Source: Streptomyces griseus (lineage in GTDB: Bacteria > Actinomycetota > Actinomycetes > Nanopelagicales > Nanopelagicaceae). From it: DNA of 64,000 nt. Each line of letters starts with the position of its first letter. The stretch's first letter is position 1. The stretch covers positions 1 to 64,000 of the forward strand of contig CAMBDL010000003.1 of assembly GCA_945865365.1 (NCBI GenBank). The letters run 5' to 3'. Shown piece by piece: positions 6,927-17,100 of this stretch. The notes beneath the pieces are model-generated. The model made no database searches. It had not been told where the DNA came from and was given only the letters and a program-made list of their open reading frames with translations. The position numbers and the translations under genes were made by a program.

Positions 6927-9812
6927 CTAGTTCTTGAGTAAATAGTGATCCGTAACCACTTTTAGATGCTTCTCGCTTAACTCTAATTGGTCAAGCTCGA
7001 ACAACGTGATAATAATTTGATGTTTTGGTCGTTGAAGTTTTTCAGTGATATCCACCAAATTTAAAGTCTGTTCCCAAAGGCTGAGAAGTTGAACCCTTTC
7101 AGGCTCAGTCCACTCTTCTTCATGATTCTCGTATTCAACCGACTTTTTGGATATTTGGATTTGTAAGCGAGGTTCTGCCATTTCGATCCACCTTACGAAT
7201 CGACCCTGAATTGCTGTGGCTTTACGACCCAATTGATCGCCAATCTCTTCTAGATCATTTCCACTGTTAAACAGAGTAAGGGCAAGTAAATCCTCTTCAA
7301 GTGTCCATCTCTTACCTGACCGACTGCCACTAACGTCGCTTACTTCAGAGACAGATTCAGATTTAATTCTAGGCAAAGGTTTGAGATCGGAAATTTCAGA
7401 AAGACTCTCTGAGCCTCGACATCCAGTGCTCATCCATAGATGACACCCAAAGAAGTTTCCATTTCTTCCACTCTTAACTTCATAGGCTCCAAGATCACAT
7501 TTCTTGCATCGCTTAACCCCATCTTTTGGATGATTTTCACAGTTGTAGATGCTGGGAGTCTCTACGTCCATTTCCGTCGGTTCACCACAGATAAGACATG
7601 GTGGCGTCTTGAATTTACAGACGGGCCAGTTTGTGCAGGAAAGACCTCGCACTTTCTCTTTTTTAATTAGCCAACCCGATTTGCATGAAGGACAGTTGGA
7701 AATCTTCGATTCTTCGAAACCAATATGTTCTCCACTTTCAGATTTCTGCATCTCAAGAGCGAAGGTTGATGGGGCCTTGATTGAAGAAATTACATGAGTT
7801 GCTTTTCTGGCTCTAGAAATTCCTACATAAAAAACTCGCCGCTCAGACGCATTTGGAAAACTAAAATCTTGATCTCTAACTAAGTCTAAAAGTGGATCAT
7901 CTTGAATTAAAGATGGAAAGCCTACGCCCGAGGAATTGACATCAAGAACGATTACATGGTCGGCTTCTAATCCTTTAGCCCTATGTATGGTGGAGATAGA
8001 GACTGGGCCCGCCCAAAGGCCATCGACTTCAGAAAGTTTAGGCAAACTACGGTTGTATCTAGCGATTATAAATAGCTCGCTGTTAGGGTCTTGGGCGTCC
8101 TTACCAATCTCAGTAATAACTTTCTTTATATTATCTACATGGGTGATTGGATCTGTATCCCAATAAAAGTTGAGTGATTGGTCGTATTTAGCTGTATCTC
8201 CTTTTGCGATCAATTCCTTAGGAATTTGACGAGAATTTTGCATTACGAATTCTCCTGAATACTGACAAAGACTCTGAGGCATCCGAAAAGTCTCACTCAA
8301 AAATAATTGTTCCCGCTTTTTCTCCCAGTTACCCAGACTGATCATAATTTCAGGATCACTGCCCGCAAATTCATTAATGGCTTGCCAGTCATCGCCTACG
8401 AAAGTAAATTCAATACTTGGATTATTTGCTTTGAGGCTCTCAATTAGAGCCCAGCGATCTTTTGAAATGTCTTGGAACTCATCAACCATAATGTGTTTAT
8501 AGGGTAAAAATTCACTTGTGGCATTAAGAATTTTTGTCGCCTCAAGAATCAAACCCGTAAAATCTGTTTGTTTGATTCTGTTTAGTTCAGACAGATATTG
8601 TTCGTAGAGCGATAGGAATATCTTGCCGAAGACTACTTCTCTATCAGTCTTGCACTTGGCCAGCAAATCTTCACCCTTGAAGTCTCCCGCCCGATAGAAG
8701 CCCAGAAATCTCTTCGTCAATTCGAATATTTTGGAAGTGTAACCAGCCTTATTTGCTGCCTCGAGTATCGCAGCGGTACTCATTGGGCGAATGGGTATCT
8801 CGAAATCTCGAAGGTATTTCTCAAGTTTACTAATTAGTTTTCCATCAAGAAGATCTTGATACGAAAGATTTATCAAAGAAGTTTTATTCACTTTATGTGT
8901 TTCTACTTTAGAAACCATTTCTTCGACATATTTCTCTGAATCAATCCAAGGTAAGGTTTGATTATTACGATCTATCCCAAAGTATTCAATGTAGATTCCC
9001 TGAAAAAGACTAAAGTCTGGTCGGTACCACAATCCTGTTCCCTTAGTCTCTTCATACGGTGCTTCATACTTGTATGGAACCTGATTGCAAAAAAGGTAGT
9101 TTGATATCAACCACTCACCATGACTTTTAACCCTGTCTCCCGAAAGGGTCAATGGAATACCGCTTCTTACAAACTGTGCATACTCTTCAATGTTTTTGAA
9201 CTCGTCATGTTGAAAGTAGGGAACAAGTAATTGAGAAAAAAACTGCTGAAGTAATTTTTTTGTATTCTCGTCAATTCCTTGGTCATAGAACTTCTCGATG
9301 AATTCGATTAAATCCTTATCCTTGCTAAAGGCGATGCCCTCAAGAGATTCCATCGAATTGAAATCAGATGGTGAAGCTTTCCCGAGTTGATTAACACTTT
9401 TGATAATCACTTGTCTTGCAAAACCATGAAATGTACGGCTGACTACGTCTAGATCCATCTTTTCAGCTCGTTCAGCAATTTCTTCCGCAGCCTTCTTGTT
9501 GAAGGCCAAAAGGAGAGTTTCTGGACCTGTGACTCTCTCATCTGTGATCAAGTACTTCGCACGTCCCAAGAGTGCAGAAGTTTTTCCCGTTCCAGCTCCT
9601 GCGACTACAAGCGTCTCTGGGGCAAAGGAGGTGGCGACTTTTTGCTGAGATTTATTAAGTTTTTTCGTCAGGGTATAGGTGAAAAGCTCTTTGTACTTAC
9701 TTCGAGCTTTTCTCTCTTTCACGCCTCTACGCAAGCTGATGAAGTTAAATACATCTACCTCTATCTGGCGTTTCTTGATAGCAAGTGAACGAGGGATCAG
9801 ATTTTTAGCCAT
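6927..9812 (-). CDS. UvrD/HelIV-like SF1 helicase with nuclease-like insertion, zinc ribbons and Myb-like domain
   Basis: A 961-aa DNA helicase of superfamily 1. The motifs are complete: Walker A GAGTGKT (72-78), Ia LLLAFNKKAAEEI, Ib FHGFA, Walker B VDEFQD (443-448), III GDDWQAI, IV ETFRMP, V STIHRAKGLEADHV and VI YVGISRARK. Between Ib and II is an insertion with 'WYRPDFSLFQGIYIEYFG' (about 262-279), the layout of a PD-(D/E)xK nuclease core but with E-Y-F where E-x-K is expected. The C-terminal third has CxxC-rich zinc ribbons of topoisomerase type (about 707-800) and a Myb/SANT-like helical domain (KRWTLEEDLLALTLF, about 833-875). It starts 2 bp after the stop of the exonuclease gene (TAACAATG), so the two are probably translationally coupled. 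A role in repair or in defence is possible; the island context favours defence. Confidence 0.85.
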   Translation of the reverse strand: MAKNLIPRSLAIKKRQIEVDVFNFISLRRGVKERKARSKYKELFTYTLTKKLNKSQQKVATSFAPETLVVAGAGTGKTSALLGRAKYLITDERVTGPETLLLAFNKKAAEEIAERAEKMDLDVVSRTFHGFARQVIIKSVNQLGKASPSDFNSMESLEGIAFSKDKDLIEFIEKFYDQGIDENTKKLLQQFFSQLLVPYFQHDEFKNIEEYAQFVRSGIPLTLSGDRVKSHGEWLISNYLFCNQVPYKYEAPYEETKGTGLWYRPDFSLFQGIYIEYFGIDRNNQTLPWIDSEKYVEEMVSKVETHKVNKTSLINLSYQDLLDGKLISKLEKYLRDFEIPIRPMSTAAILEAANKAGYTSKIFELTKRFLGFYRAGDFKGEDLLAKCKTDREVVFGKIFLSLYEQYLSELNRIKQTDFTGLILEATKILNATSEFLPYKHIMVDEFQDISKDRWALIESLKANNPSIEFTFVGDDWQAINEFAGSDPEIMISLGNWEKKREQLFLSETFRMPQSLCQYSGEFVMQNSRQIPKELIAKGDTAKYDQSLNFYWDTDPITHVDNIKKVITEIGKDAQDPNSELFIIARYNRSLPKLSEVDGLWAGPVSISTIHRAKGLEADHVIVLDVNSSGVGFPSLIQDDPLLDLVRDQDFSFPNASERRVFYVGISRARKATHVISSIKAPSTFALEMQKSESGEHIGFEESKISNCPSCKSGWLIKKEKVRGLSCTNWPVCKFKTPPCLICGEPTEMDVETPSIYNCENHPKDGVKRCKKCDLGAYEVKSGRNGNFFGCHLWMSTGCRGSESLSEISDLKPLPRIKSESVSEVSDVSGSRSGKRWTLEEDLLALTLFNSGNDLEEIGDQLGRKATAIQGRFVRWIEMAEPRLQIQISKKSVEYENHEEEWTEPERVQLLSLWEQTLNLVDITEKLQRPKHQIIITLFELDQLELSEKHLKVVTDHYLLKN

Positions 9813-9814
9813 TG

Positions 9815-10720
9815 TTAGCGAGTCTTAGCCTTAAACGGTACAGAGGCACTAGGTAATTGAGGATGTGCGATGGGGTAGTACAACTGACCAATTCGATTCA
9901 GCATTTCTGGCAGAATTTTCGAAACAGCGATTACGTCACCCAATGCAGTATGGGCATTGATTATGCGTTCATTGAAACCATTTATTACGGTGTCCAATTT
10001 GTAATTGGGTAGGTCAATGGTGTTTCTCGCCAACCAAAGAGTGTCTAAAGCTGGAATCAAGTCGAGGTCATGCCCAGCCTCATTTAATTCATATGCTAGA
10101 AAGTTTTCTTCGAATCGAGCGTTATGAGCCACGATTATTGAGTCTTGGATTAACTCTAGAATTCTTCCGCTTGCCTCATCAAAAGTGGGTGCACCAGTAA
10201 GCATCCTTAATTCGATGCCATGAATGTCTGTGCGACCCACATTTCCATCTTCAGGGTTGATCAGTGTTTCGAATCTATCTAACTCATTTCCATCCCTGTC
10301 GATTTTCAGGATTGCAATCTCAAGAATTTTGCTTCCAGGGGGATTGAACCCTGAGGTTTCCAAGTCGATAATCGCAAATGGACCGTCAAGTTCATGTATT
10401 CCGCTCTTATCTGCGAATCCAAACAATTTACCCTTTTCACCCGCTTGTGCGAATAAGGGTCCAGAATAAGTTCGATTACCGCTGGCCGAACCAGCCTTCT
10501 TTGTAGAGGGAGCTTTTGGTTTTGCAGGTGTAGGTGCAGGCGGTTTAGGAGTGTAGGTAGGTGCTTTCTTTGCTGGGGAAGAAGTTCTTGCGGTACTCGA
10601 GTAGGTAGATTTCCTAGGCGAAGCCCCTTTCTTAACTGGCTGCTTCTTTGGAGATGAAAAAAGCATGGAGGCGAATTTGTACATACCCCAGAGGATTGCC
10701 AAGGTAACTATTAACTCCAT
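9815..10720 (-). CDS. Membrane-anchored DnaQ-type 3'-5' exonuclease
   Basis: This 301-aa protein has a C-terminal DEDD exonuclease domain: ExoI motif 'FAIIDLETSGF' (D119, E121), ExoII 'IVAHNARFEENFL' and ExoIII 'NAHTALGDVIAV', which gives the DEDDh type. It resembles the proofreading/RNase T superfamily acting on 3' ends with metal ions. Residues 1-22 (MELIVTLAILWGMYKFASMLF) form a hydrophobic segment, followed by a Pro/Lys/Ala/Thr-rich linker to about residue 80. The nuclease is therefore probably tethered to the inner face of the membrane. It is the first gene of a two-gene operon with the helicase. Membrane anchoring of a DnaQ domain is unusual, and the topology is inferred from sequence alone. 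Confidence 0.85.
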   Translation of the reverse strand: MELIVTLAILWGMYKFASMLFSSPKKQPVKKGASPRKSTYSSTARTSSPAKKAPTYTPKPPAPTPAKPKAPSTKKAGSASGNRTYSGPLFAQAGEKGKLFGFADKSGIHELDGPFAIIDLETSGFNPPGSKILEIAILKIDRDGNELDRFETLINPEDGNVGRTDIHGIELRMLTGAPTFDEASGRILELIQDSIIVAHNARFEENFLAYELNEAGHDLDLIPALDTLWLARNTIDLPNYKLDTVINGFNERIINAHTALGDVIAVSKILPEMLNRIGQLYYPIAHPQLPSASVPFKAKTR

Positions 10721-10861
10721 GTTCTGACTTTAGCGCTGCCTCCGACATTAAAGAATGCCTCCAATAAATCCAGGCGCCCCGGAACCAGGTCAGAGAGCTT
10801 CCAGGACGGGTATAAGCCACAGGCTCATGAATTGTCAGTGGCTGCTGATAACTTCTTAAGT

Positions 10862-11014
10862 ATGGAAAACTTACAAGGTTTTGAAGGCTTATCAGCGCTA
10901 GAAGAATCGGCCGTTCGACTTCATGAAATATACAAATCTCTCATGACTGGGGGATTTACTGAAGATGAAGCCCTCTCTCTTATAGCCAAGATGACACACA
11001 AAAGTTCAGAGTGA
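10862..11014 (+). CDS. Small hypothetical protein (50 aa)
   Basis: The ORF track extends to a TTG at 10832, but ATG 10862 (MENLQGFEGLSALEES...) is a more natural start. No clear ribosome binding site precedes either. The C-terminal 'LHEIYKSLMTGGFTEDEALSLIAKM' is an amphipathic two-helix pattern that I recall from small actinobacterial and phage-associated proteins of unknown function. It lies divergently from the exonuclease gene and 80 bp before the next plus-strand ORF. No function is assigned. Confidence 0.5.
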   Translation: MENLQGFEGLSALEESAVRLHEIYKSLMTGGFTEDEALSLIAKMTHKSSE

Positions 11015-11094
11015 TGTTCTTTATAGAAATTAGCTCTGGTGACAATATCAGCGATTTGCGCCATTATTGAATCAGTGGGCGTTAGGGAGGCACA

Positions 11095-11619
11095 ATGAAT
11101 CTTAAGACCACCGAAGAAATCATCGCTAGGTCAATAGCCCAAGCATTTCCAGCCGCAAATCTTGATATTGAAGGCAATGGGGCGCAGGTTGTTTATAACA
11201 TTACCTTAAACGAAAAGTTGCTAGTACGACTTGACCATATAGGTGCAGTTTTCAACTTTCCCACACGAGGTTCAGGGAAAATGTCCTGGAGTGGAATCAA
11301 GGAGGGTTCACCTGAAACAGTTGCCGCAAGTATTGTTCAAGACCTGGCAAATGCTGGCTTTACAGTTCTATCGCCTGTGGGTAAACGAATTCAGAAAAGA
11401 CCTGTGTTTATTGGACGATATACATTCTGCCCGCAATGTAATGAACATTCTTTAATCAGAAGAATTGTGTACGGAATGATCTATCAAGAACTTGATAGTG
11501 AAAAATTCGTATCTGGTGGACGCGGAATTGGATTCAATGATCCTGAGATTAGATGTATTGGATGCGGCTGGGAAGGCATCCCAGAAGATGTGAGATTTAC
11601 CAAGAAAATTCGAGGTTAA
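11095..11619 (+). CDS. Hypothetical zinc-ribbon protein
   Basis: A 174-aa cytoplasmic protein with a good ribosome binding site (GGGAGG, 5 bp before ATG 11095). The first 105 residues are alpha/beta with no recognised motif. The last 70 contain two Cys pairs, FCPQCNEH and RCIGCGW, spaced to form one zinc ribbon. No family is recognised. It precedes a second, apparently damaged fragment that also carries a CxCGW motif, so the two may derive from related genes. A nucleic-acid or protein-binding role is only a guess from the zinc ribbon. Confidence 0.6.
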   Translation: MNLKTTEEIIARSIAQAFPAANLDIEGNGAQVVYNITLNEKLLVRLDHIGAVFNFPTRGSGKMSWSGIKEGSPETVAASIVQDLANAGFTVLSPVGKRIQKRPVFIGRYTFCPQCNEHSLIRRIVYGMIYQELDSEKFVSGGRGIGFNDPEIRCIGCGWEGIPEDVRFTKKIRG

Positions 11620-11836
11620 TCAAATAGGACGACTCATTCCAACTGGTATACCCAATCAGGGTCATTCCATAGATTTTGAATATACAGGTGAAGATAAGGA
11701 CAAGAAGTGTTTCATGGTCTGCGAATGTGGGTGGAAAATTGAAATTGAATCATTCCGCCATCCTTGGAGTCTCATAGAGACCCGAGTAAGAATGAGAAAG
11801 CATATGGAAGATTTGGGGCTGAGCTCAGGTGAGTAA
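11594..11836 (+). pseudogene. Remnant ORF with CECGW motif and no proper start
   Basis: A frame open for 80 codons reads 'LIPTGIPNQGHSIDFEYTGEDKDKKCFMVCECGW...' and ends '...MRKHMEDLGLSSGE' at TAA 11834-11836. It has no ATG, GTG or TTG until ATG 11714, which would leave only 40 aa. The sequence looks protein-like and has a Cys-x-Cys-Gly-Trp similar to the zinc ribbon of the gene before it. It is either a decayed gene that lost its 5' part, or a 40-aa protein starting at 11714. Confidence 0.35.
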
Positions 11837-12018
11837 ACCTATTCACTTTCAAGACGGTACTTTTGACTCTTATTCGCTGACCGCGGATTCCAACATGATC
11901 AAAATTGATTGCTATCTTCTTGGATGATGAAAAGCCCAGAAACTAAGGTCGTTTGAATAGTTTCTTTTGGGTATTTGCCTCTGATTGAGCTCAAAACAAG
12001 AACTCTCGCCTTAAAACA

Positions 12019-12047
12019 TTGAAGCTGGGGTCAATAGTTTCTATGAT
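12019..12047 (+). promoter_or_regulatory. Predicted sigma70-type promoter of the MORC-type operon
   Basis: TTGAAG (12019-12024) and TATGAT (12042-12047) are separated by exactly 17 bp. They lie 34 bp before the ATG of the GHKL ATPase gene, which itself has an AAAGGAA ribosome binding site. Confidence 0.55.
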
Positions 12048-12080
12048 TAGGTGCCAAAGTATTCTCCCTAAAGGAATCTA

Positions 12081-13532
12081 ATGACCTCAAAGAAATTCGA
12101 CATCACCCCAGACATACGTCTGTTGGTGGATATTGGCGAGGCTAATTACGAGGTGCCACAAGCAATAAGTGAACTCATCGCAAACTCAATGGATGCACGA
12201 TACCTGGATGAAAAAGTAAAAATTGAAGTATTTATTGATGACAATGAAATTTCAATCATTGACAATGGAATCGGAATGACAGAAAACATCTTGGCGGAAG
12301 CATTGAGATTAGCAGCTCAAATGGATACCGTCACTGGAAATACAAAAGCAAGAAAAGGAATGTACGGACTTGGACTAAAGGCAGCCTGCGCGAGTCTAGG
12401 TAAACATTGGAATATCGTTACCCGTCCAGAAGGCGATCCTAACCAATATTCAGTTGAAATTGATCTTGTTGACTGGCTCAAGAAGAAGGACAGAAAGAAT
12501 TGGGAAGTTGAGGTCAAATCCGAGAAATTTAAAAAAGGAGAAGGACCAATTGGTGACCGTGCTCACGGTACGGCTATTACCATAACAAAGCTCAAGGAAA
12601 AATTCGTTATGGTGACCGCTGTCACTGAAAAATTGGGAATGGCTTATAAACCACATCTCGAGTTTGGTGATTCAATTTTTGTAAATTCAACTTTGGTTAC
12701 ACCTAAGACTTATACGTTAGTAGAAGATAGAAGATATGAAATAGATTTGGAAATAAATGGCTATAAAGTAACTGGCTGGTACGGATTGGATACTAAAACT
12801 CACAATAGTGGTGATTATGGAATAAACATTTATCGTGAGAAACAACTTGTAGAAGCCTGGAACAAAGATTTCTTGAGGGCACACCTCATGAGTTCAAGAG
12901 TGGTTGGTGAGATTGATCTCCCTTTTGTAGCTGCAAATTTCCATAAACTTGGATTTAACAAAACTTCTGAAGAGTGGCGCTTGGTTAAAAAATATATGAC
13001 AGAAGCACTGAAACCAGCTGTAAAGGCTTCCGGCCGAATGGCTCAGGGCAAGAAGGATAACTTGCGTCAGGCCAAGGCAATTCGTGGATTAGATTTAGCT
13101 TTAGGTCTGATTTCGCCAGAAGATCAGAATTTTGATGGCATTATTGATATTGCTACCGGCGAAGATAATATAAAAACTTCTACTCCATCAAGGCAAACCC
13201 AAAATGTAGTAACTGGCAATTTTCAAACCCTAAAAATAGGCGAAGACGAAATTCCTATTTCTTATGTTTTTGAAAAGTTAGACGAAACAATCCCCTGGGA
13301 CTATATCTTTGATGAGGACACGGGAGATTTGCAAGCGGTGATTAATACCGAATCTCTAATTTACACGGAGACCACAGATATTGAACTGATAGTGGTTATG
13401 GCTTTAGCCGAAGCCGTTATGGCTTTTTCCATAAAGCATCGAGGACTTGAATACATTAAAGCTAAAGAAAATCGAGATAATTGGATGCACTTGGTCATAA
13501 AAAGTCGCCCGAAGTCCTGGGTAAGAAAATGA
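12081..13532 (+). CDS. MORC/MutL-type GHKL ATPase of a restriction-modification-like system
   Basis: A 483-aa ATPase of the GHKL fold. Motifs are N-box 'QAISELIANSMDARY' (E31, N35, D38), G1 'IIDNGIGM' (about 60-66), G2 'RKGMYGLGLKAACASLG' (91-107) and a late 'AHGTAITITKL'. Residues about 190-340 fit an S5-like transducer, followed by an acidic C-terminal part. This matches the bacterial MORC/MutL-type ATPases found in predicted restriction-modification operons (Iyer, Abhiman and Aravind 2008, from memory). Such ATPases are thought to clamp on DNA and drive large conformational changes. The gene heads a four-gene operon: its TGA overlaps the next ATG (ATGA). It is not a histidine kinase (no HisKA, no receiver) nor housekeeping MutL. 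Confidence 0.85.
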   Translation: MTSKKFDITPDIRLLVDIGEANYEVPQAISELIANSMDARYLDEKVKIEVFIDDNEISIIDNGIGMTENILAEALRLAAQMDTVTGNTKARKGMYGLGLKAACASLGKHWNIVTRPEGDPNQYSVEIDLVDWLKKKDRKNWEVEVKSEKFKKGEGPIGDRAHGTAITITKLKEKFVMVTAVTEKLGMAYKPHLEFGDSIFVNSTLVTPKTYTLVEDRRYEIDLEINGYKVTGWYGLDTKTHNSGDYGINIYREKQLVEAWNKDFLRAHLMSSRVVGEIDLPFVAANFHKLGFNKTSEEWRLVKKYMTEALKPAVKASGRMAQGKKDNLRQAKAIRGLDLALGLISPEDQNFDGIIDIATGEDNIKTSTPSRQTQNVVTGNFQTLKIGEDEIPISYVFEKLDETIPWDYIFDEDTGDLQAVINTESLIYTETTDIELIVVMALAEAVMAFSIKHRGLEYIKAKENRDNWMHLVIKSRPKSWVRK

Positions 13533-14179
13533 CAAAGGATATTGAATCCGACAAATTTACCAATTTAGTGGTGGCGTGGAATAAATATGATTCGATGCCA
13601 TTTAACGAGTGGGTGTTACAGGTATCGGAGTCATACTTTTTAAGTGGATTGACCCTGAAAATGGCTTCTAATTTTCTCAATTGTCAGCCGGCTGAACTTC
13701 AAGCAGTTTTAAACCTAGCAATGCTTGAGGATGAAAATCTCATTTTGTTAGCAAAACTTAAGCCACCGAGCACGACATGGTTTAGCTTAGCCGCAGCCTC
13801 CACAGATGGTCTCAAAGCAGCCATTCAAGCACTCATGGAAACTAAGGATCATAAATCTCCTTTCCTCGTGGTTGAAAGTGCAATCAGAGAGGTTGAAGGG
13901 CCCACAGTCTTTGAAAGAATTGCCGGACTCAGCTCTGAAGTTTTTGGTCATTCGGCTAAGAAGGCACAAACCTACGGACTATTAACCGACAACGGGATAA
14001 AAGCTTTGAAGGGATGGCAGACAAGAGTTAAATCCGGAAAAACTCTAACGCCTGCACAAATGGCATATGCAGATGGATTACTTCGAGAGTTAGTGACAAA
14101 TGGAGCAATAACACGCGAAACAAAGGATGGCGATAAAGAACTTTGTGACGAAATTTTAGATGCTTTAGGCTATGAATAG
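13529..14179 (+). CDS. Unknown protein of the MORC-type operon (216 aa)
   Basis: The ORF track starts at 13481, but ATG 13529 overlaps the stop of the ATPase gene as ATGA, the typical sign of translational coupling, so I start there (MTKDIESDKF). The protein is soluble and mostly helical. 'SGLTLKMASNFLNCQPAELQAVLNLAMLE' could be a helix-turn-helix. The second half has 'GLLTDNGIKALKGWQTRVKSGKTLTPAQMAYADGLLRELV', again helical. No family is recognised. Its conserved slot between ATPase and helicase suggests a dedicated subunit, perhaps an adaptor or DNA-recognition factor. This is inference. Confidence 0.7.
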   Translation: MTKDIESDKFTNLVVAWNKYDSMPFNEWVLQVSESYFLSGLTLKMASNFLNCQPAELQAVLNLAMLEDENLILLAKLKPPSTTWFSLAAASTDGLKAAIQALMETKDHKSPFLVVESAIREVEGPTVFERIAGLSSEVFGHSAKKAQTYGLLTDNGIKALKGWQTRVKSGKTLTPAQMAYADGLLRELVTNGAITRETKDGDKELCDEILDALGYE

Positions 14180-17100
14180 AAACTCAGGACAAGCTTCAGA
14201 CGATTTTAAGTCGCTAAGTGTAAGAAGTTTTTACTCCACTACTGGACATCGGATATTAAACGAAGCTCTTACTCCAATCCTGTCCCTGTCAACTAACTAT
14301 GACCGACTTACTGGATATTTTACTGTTGAGTCATTAGCTTCAGTCGCAGCAGGGTTGGAAGCTATTTACCGTAAAAGTGGAAAGATGCGATTGGTGATTG
14401 GAATTCATGACGTACCAGGAGATTTATTGGCAGCAAGGGCGCTAGGAAGTCTGTTACCAGAGACCCTAGTTAATCAAGTAAAGGAAAAATTTTTCGTTGA
14501 GGTCGGACAGCTGTCAGACATGACTTCCAAGAGTGCAATAGCGGGTATTGCCTGGATGCTCCGATTAGGTTTATTGGAAGTTCGGGTGGCTTCCCCGAAA
14601 AGCCAGCAAGGTATTTATCATCAGAAACGAATGATTTTCAAAGATTCAAACGGAAATGTAATTGCGGGTACTGGGAGCCTGAATGAAACAATAGGTGGTT
14701 TGTACAACGTTGAGGAGATGCAATTCAGTTTCTCATGGAAAAGTGTGGAAAACCCGACTCTAGAGTTGGTTCATAGTTTTGAGCAAATCTGGAAAGGCCT
14801 TGAGCCTGACATAGACATAATCCCACTAGATGAAGCGTTTGCCACGGAAATCTTGGAAAAATTAGGGAATCCATCTAATCCCTTTGAGGAGCTTTCATCT
14901 TTAAGAACTGCTAAAAATATTGATTTCACTTCACTCATACAACTCATACGTACTTCATCTTCGTTCACACCCTTCAATCTATCTTTTGCCAGCCTATACC
15001 CTCACCAGGAACGTGTTTTTCATGAATCTTTAAGTAGATGGCCAGTCAGAGTGATGTTGGCTGATGAAGTGGGTCTGGGAAAAACACTAGAAGCAGGAAT
15101 CTTGATTTCCTATATGTTGCGGATGAAACTAGTTCAAAATGTCACAATTCTTTGCCCCGCAGGGTTATTGAGACAATGGCAAGAAGAAATGGATCGACAC
15201 TTCAAACTAGATTTTTGGATTTACGAATCCGGGAGTAAATCATTTGTTTCTGCTAATTCTGAACACATAAGTAGCGTTTCAAGCAATGCCCTCAGATCGG
15301 CCCCTAAATTAAAATTAGTTTCGGCTCAATGGGCGAGATTGAATGAAAACGAGTTTAAGAAACTATTGCCTGAAATGCTCGTTGTTGACGAAGCTCATGC
15401 TGCACGTGTGAATGTAGATCAATACGGCTCCAAATCAACTCGACTATGGAAGCTTTTGGATTCTGTGAAGGAGTTAATCCCTCATGTCTTATTGTTGACT
15501 GCTACCCCGATGCAGGTTCACCCATCTGAATATCATGGGCTTCTAAATCTCCTAGGACTTCCAGGCCAGTGGAAGAAATTCGCAAAGTATGAAGAATCAC
15601 TGAAAATTGTAAGCACTCAGTCTAGTTCGATAGGCCTGAATGAGGCTAAGACAATGGCCGACTTGTTACTTTCATCATTTGAATCCTATTCCTGGTTACC
15701 TGAATTGCTTACAAGCAAAGAGTCTCTTTTAATTATGGAATTGCGGCAATCTCAAAGTCAAAGTTCAGCTGCATCGGCAATTCTCATTCAGAACCAGCTG
15801 GAGGTATTTAGGAAGATTCTGACTAAAGTACACCCAGGTCATTTCCTTACTTGTAGAAATACAAAAAGCGGATTAGAAAAGTTTGGATACAAATTTCCTG
15901 TCCGGAAATTTGACGCACCAGAGATAACAATGAGTGGAAAACTAGAAAAGTATGAGTGGGCCGTTGAAAGTTATCTTTCTCAGGCATATGGTAAAACGGA
16001 AGAGTCGCTAAAACCTGGTGGTAAGTTTCCAATAGGTTTTGCCAAATCTGGTTTTTACCAAAGATTAGTTTCTTCGCTGTTTGCGTCTCGAGCGAGCCTT
16101 CTCAAAAGGAAAGCGAAACTTAATCTTATTGGAGAGGCTCTCAACGATTCAAATTCTGAATTGCTAATCAAACTTTTAAGTGATTTTGACTTTGAAGATG
16201 AAGATTTAAATTCGGACGAATTTGGTCAGTTAGCGCCCGAAATAGATGGTCAAAATGGCCTAAGTAAAGTTCTGGAGAACGTTAAACAAGCCATAATTCT
16301 TGAAAATTCCTACATCGAGGAGCTGCTTCGAATCTTGGATGGAGTGGGCGAAAGCATTGAAAACCATGATCCCAAATTTTCAGTGGCCATGAAGTCGCTT
16401 GAAAAGTTCTTAGGTGAAGGACCAGTTTTAGTCTTCTCTCGCTATACAGATACCCTTGACGGATTTCTAAATCTATTTTGTAACTCTCATTTATTGAATC
16501 AAGTACCAGGATTTGCACTTTACACCGGGGGAAAAGCATGGATTCAAACTTCTATGGGAGTCGTGCCTGCAACAAAATCAGATGTCACGGATGCCCTAAA
16601 TAGTGGCGTGATTTCCTTAGTCTTTTGTTCAGATGCTGCTTCTGAGGGCTTGAACTTGCAGACTGCAAAGACTTTAATCAATTTAGACGTACCGTGGAAC
16701 CCAGCACGTCTTGAACAACGGATTGGGCGTATCGCTCGTTTGGGTCAAAAATCTGCTGAAGTAAACATCATAAATTTGTGGTACCCGGATAGCATTGAAG
16801 CAATAATGTATGTCCGTCTATTGAGTCGACAAGCGGATTATCAACTTGCTGTTGGTGAAGCTGCAGATATCTTTGCAGATGCCATTAGAAATGAAGTACG
16901 TAACAAGTTTGCTGGCGAACAAGTGAGTACAAAAAATGAGTACTTAGAATTGCAACGAGTACGTGAGGATTATCAAAGAATCGCACTGGAAAAGATTTGG
17001 CAAACTGATGGAGATTTGCCCCCTGCGTCCACTAACCTTAGAATTGACTTACTTGAGTTTATTAGGTTGTCTGATGCTGAACTTGATACCTCTAGATACT

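Noticed and set aside
11837-12080. Small ORF before the MORC operon
   Set aside because: No frame with a plausible start and length; the stretch holds the promoter instead.
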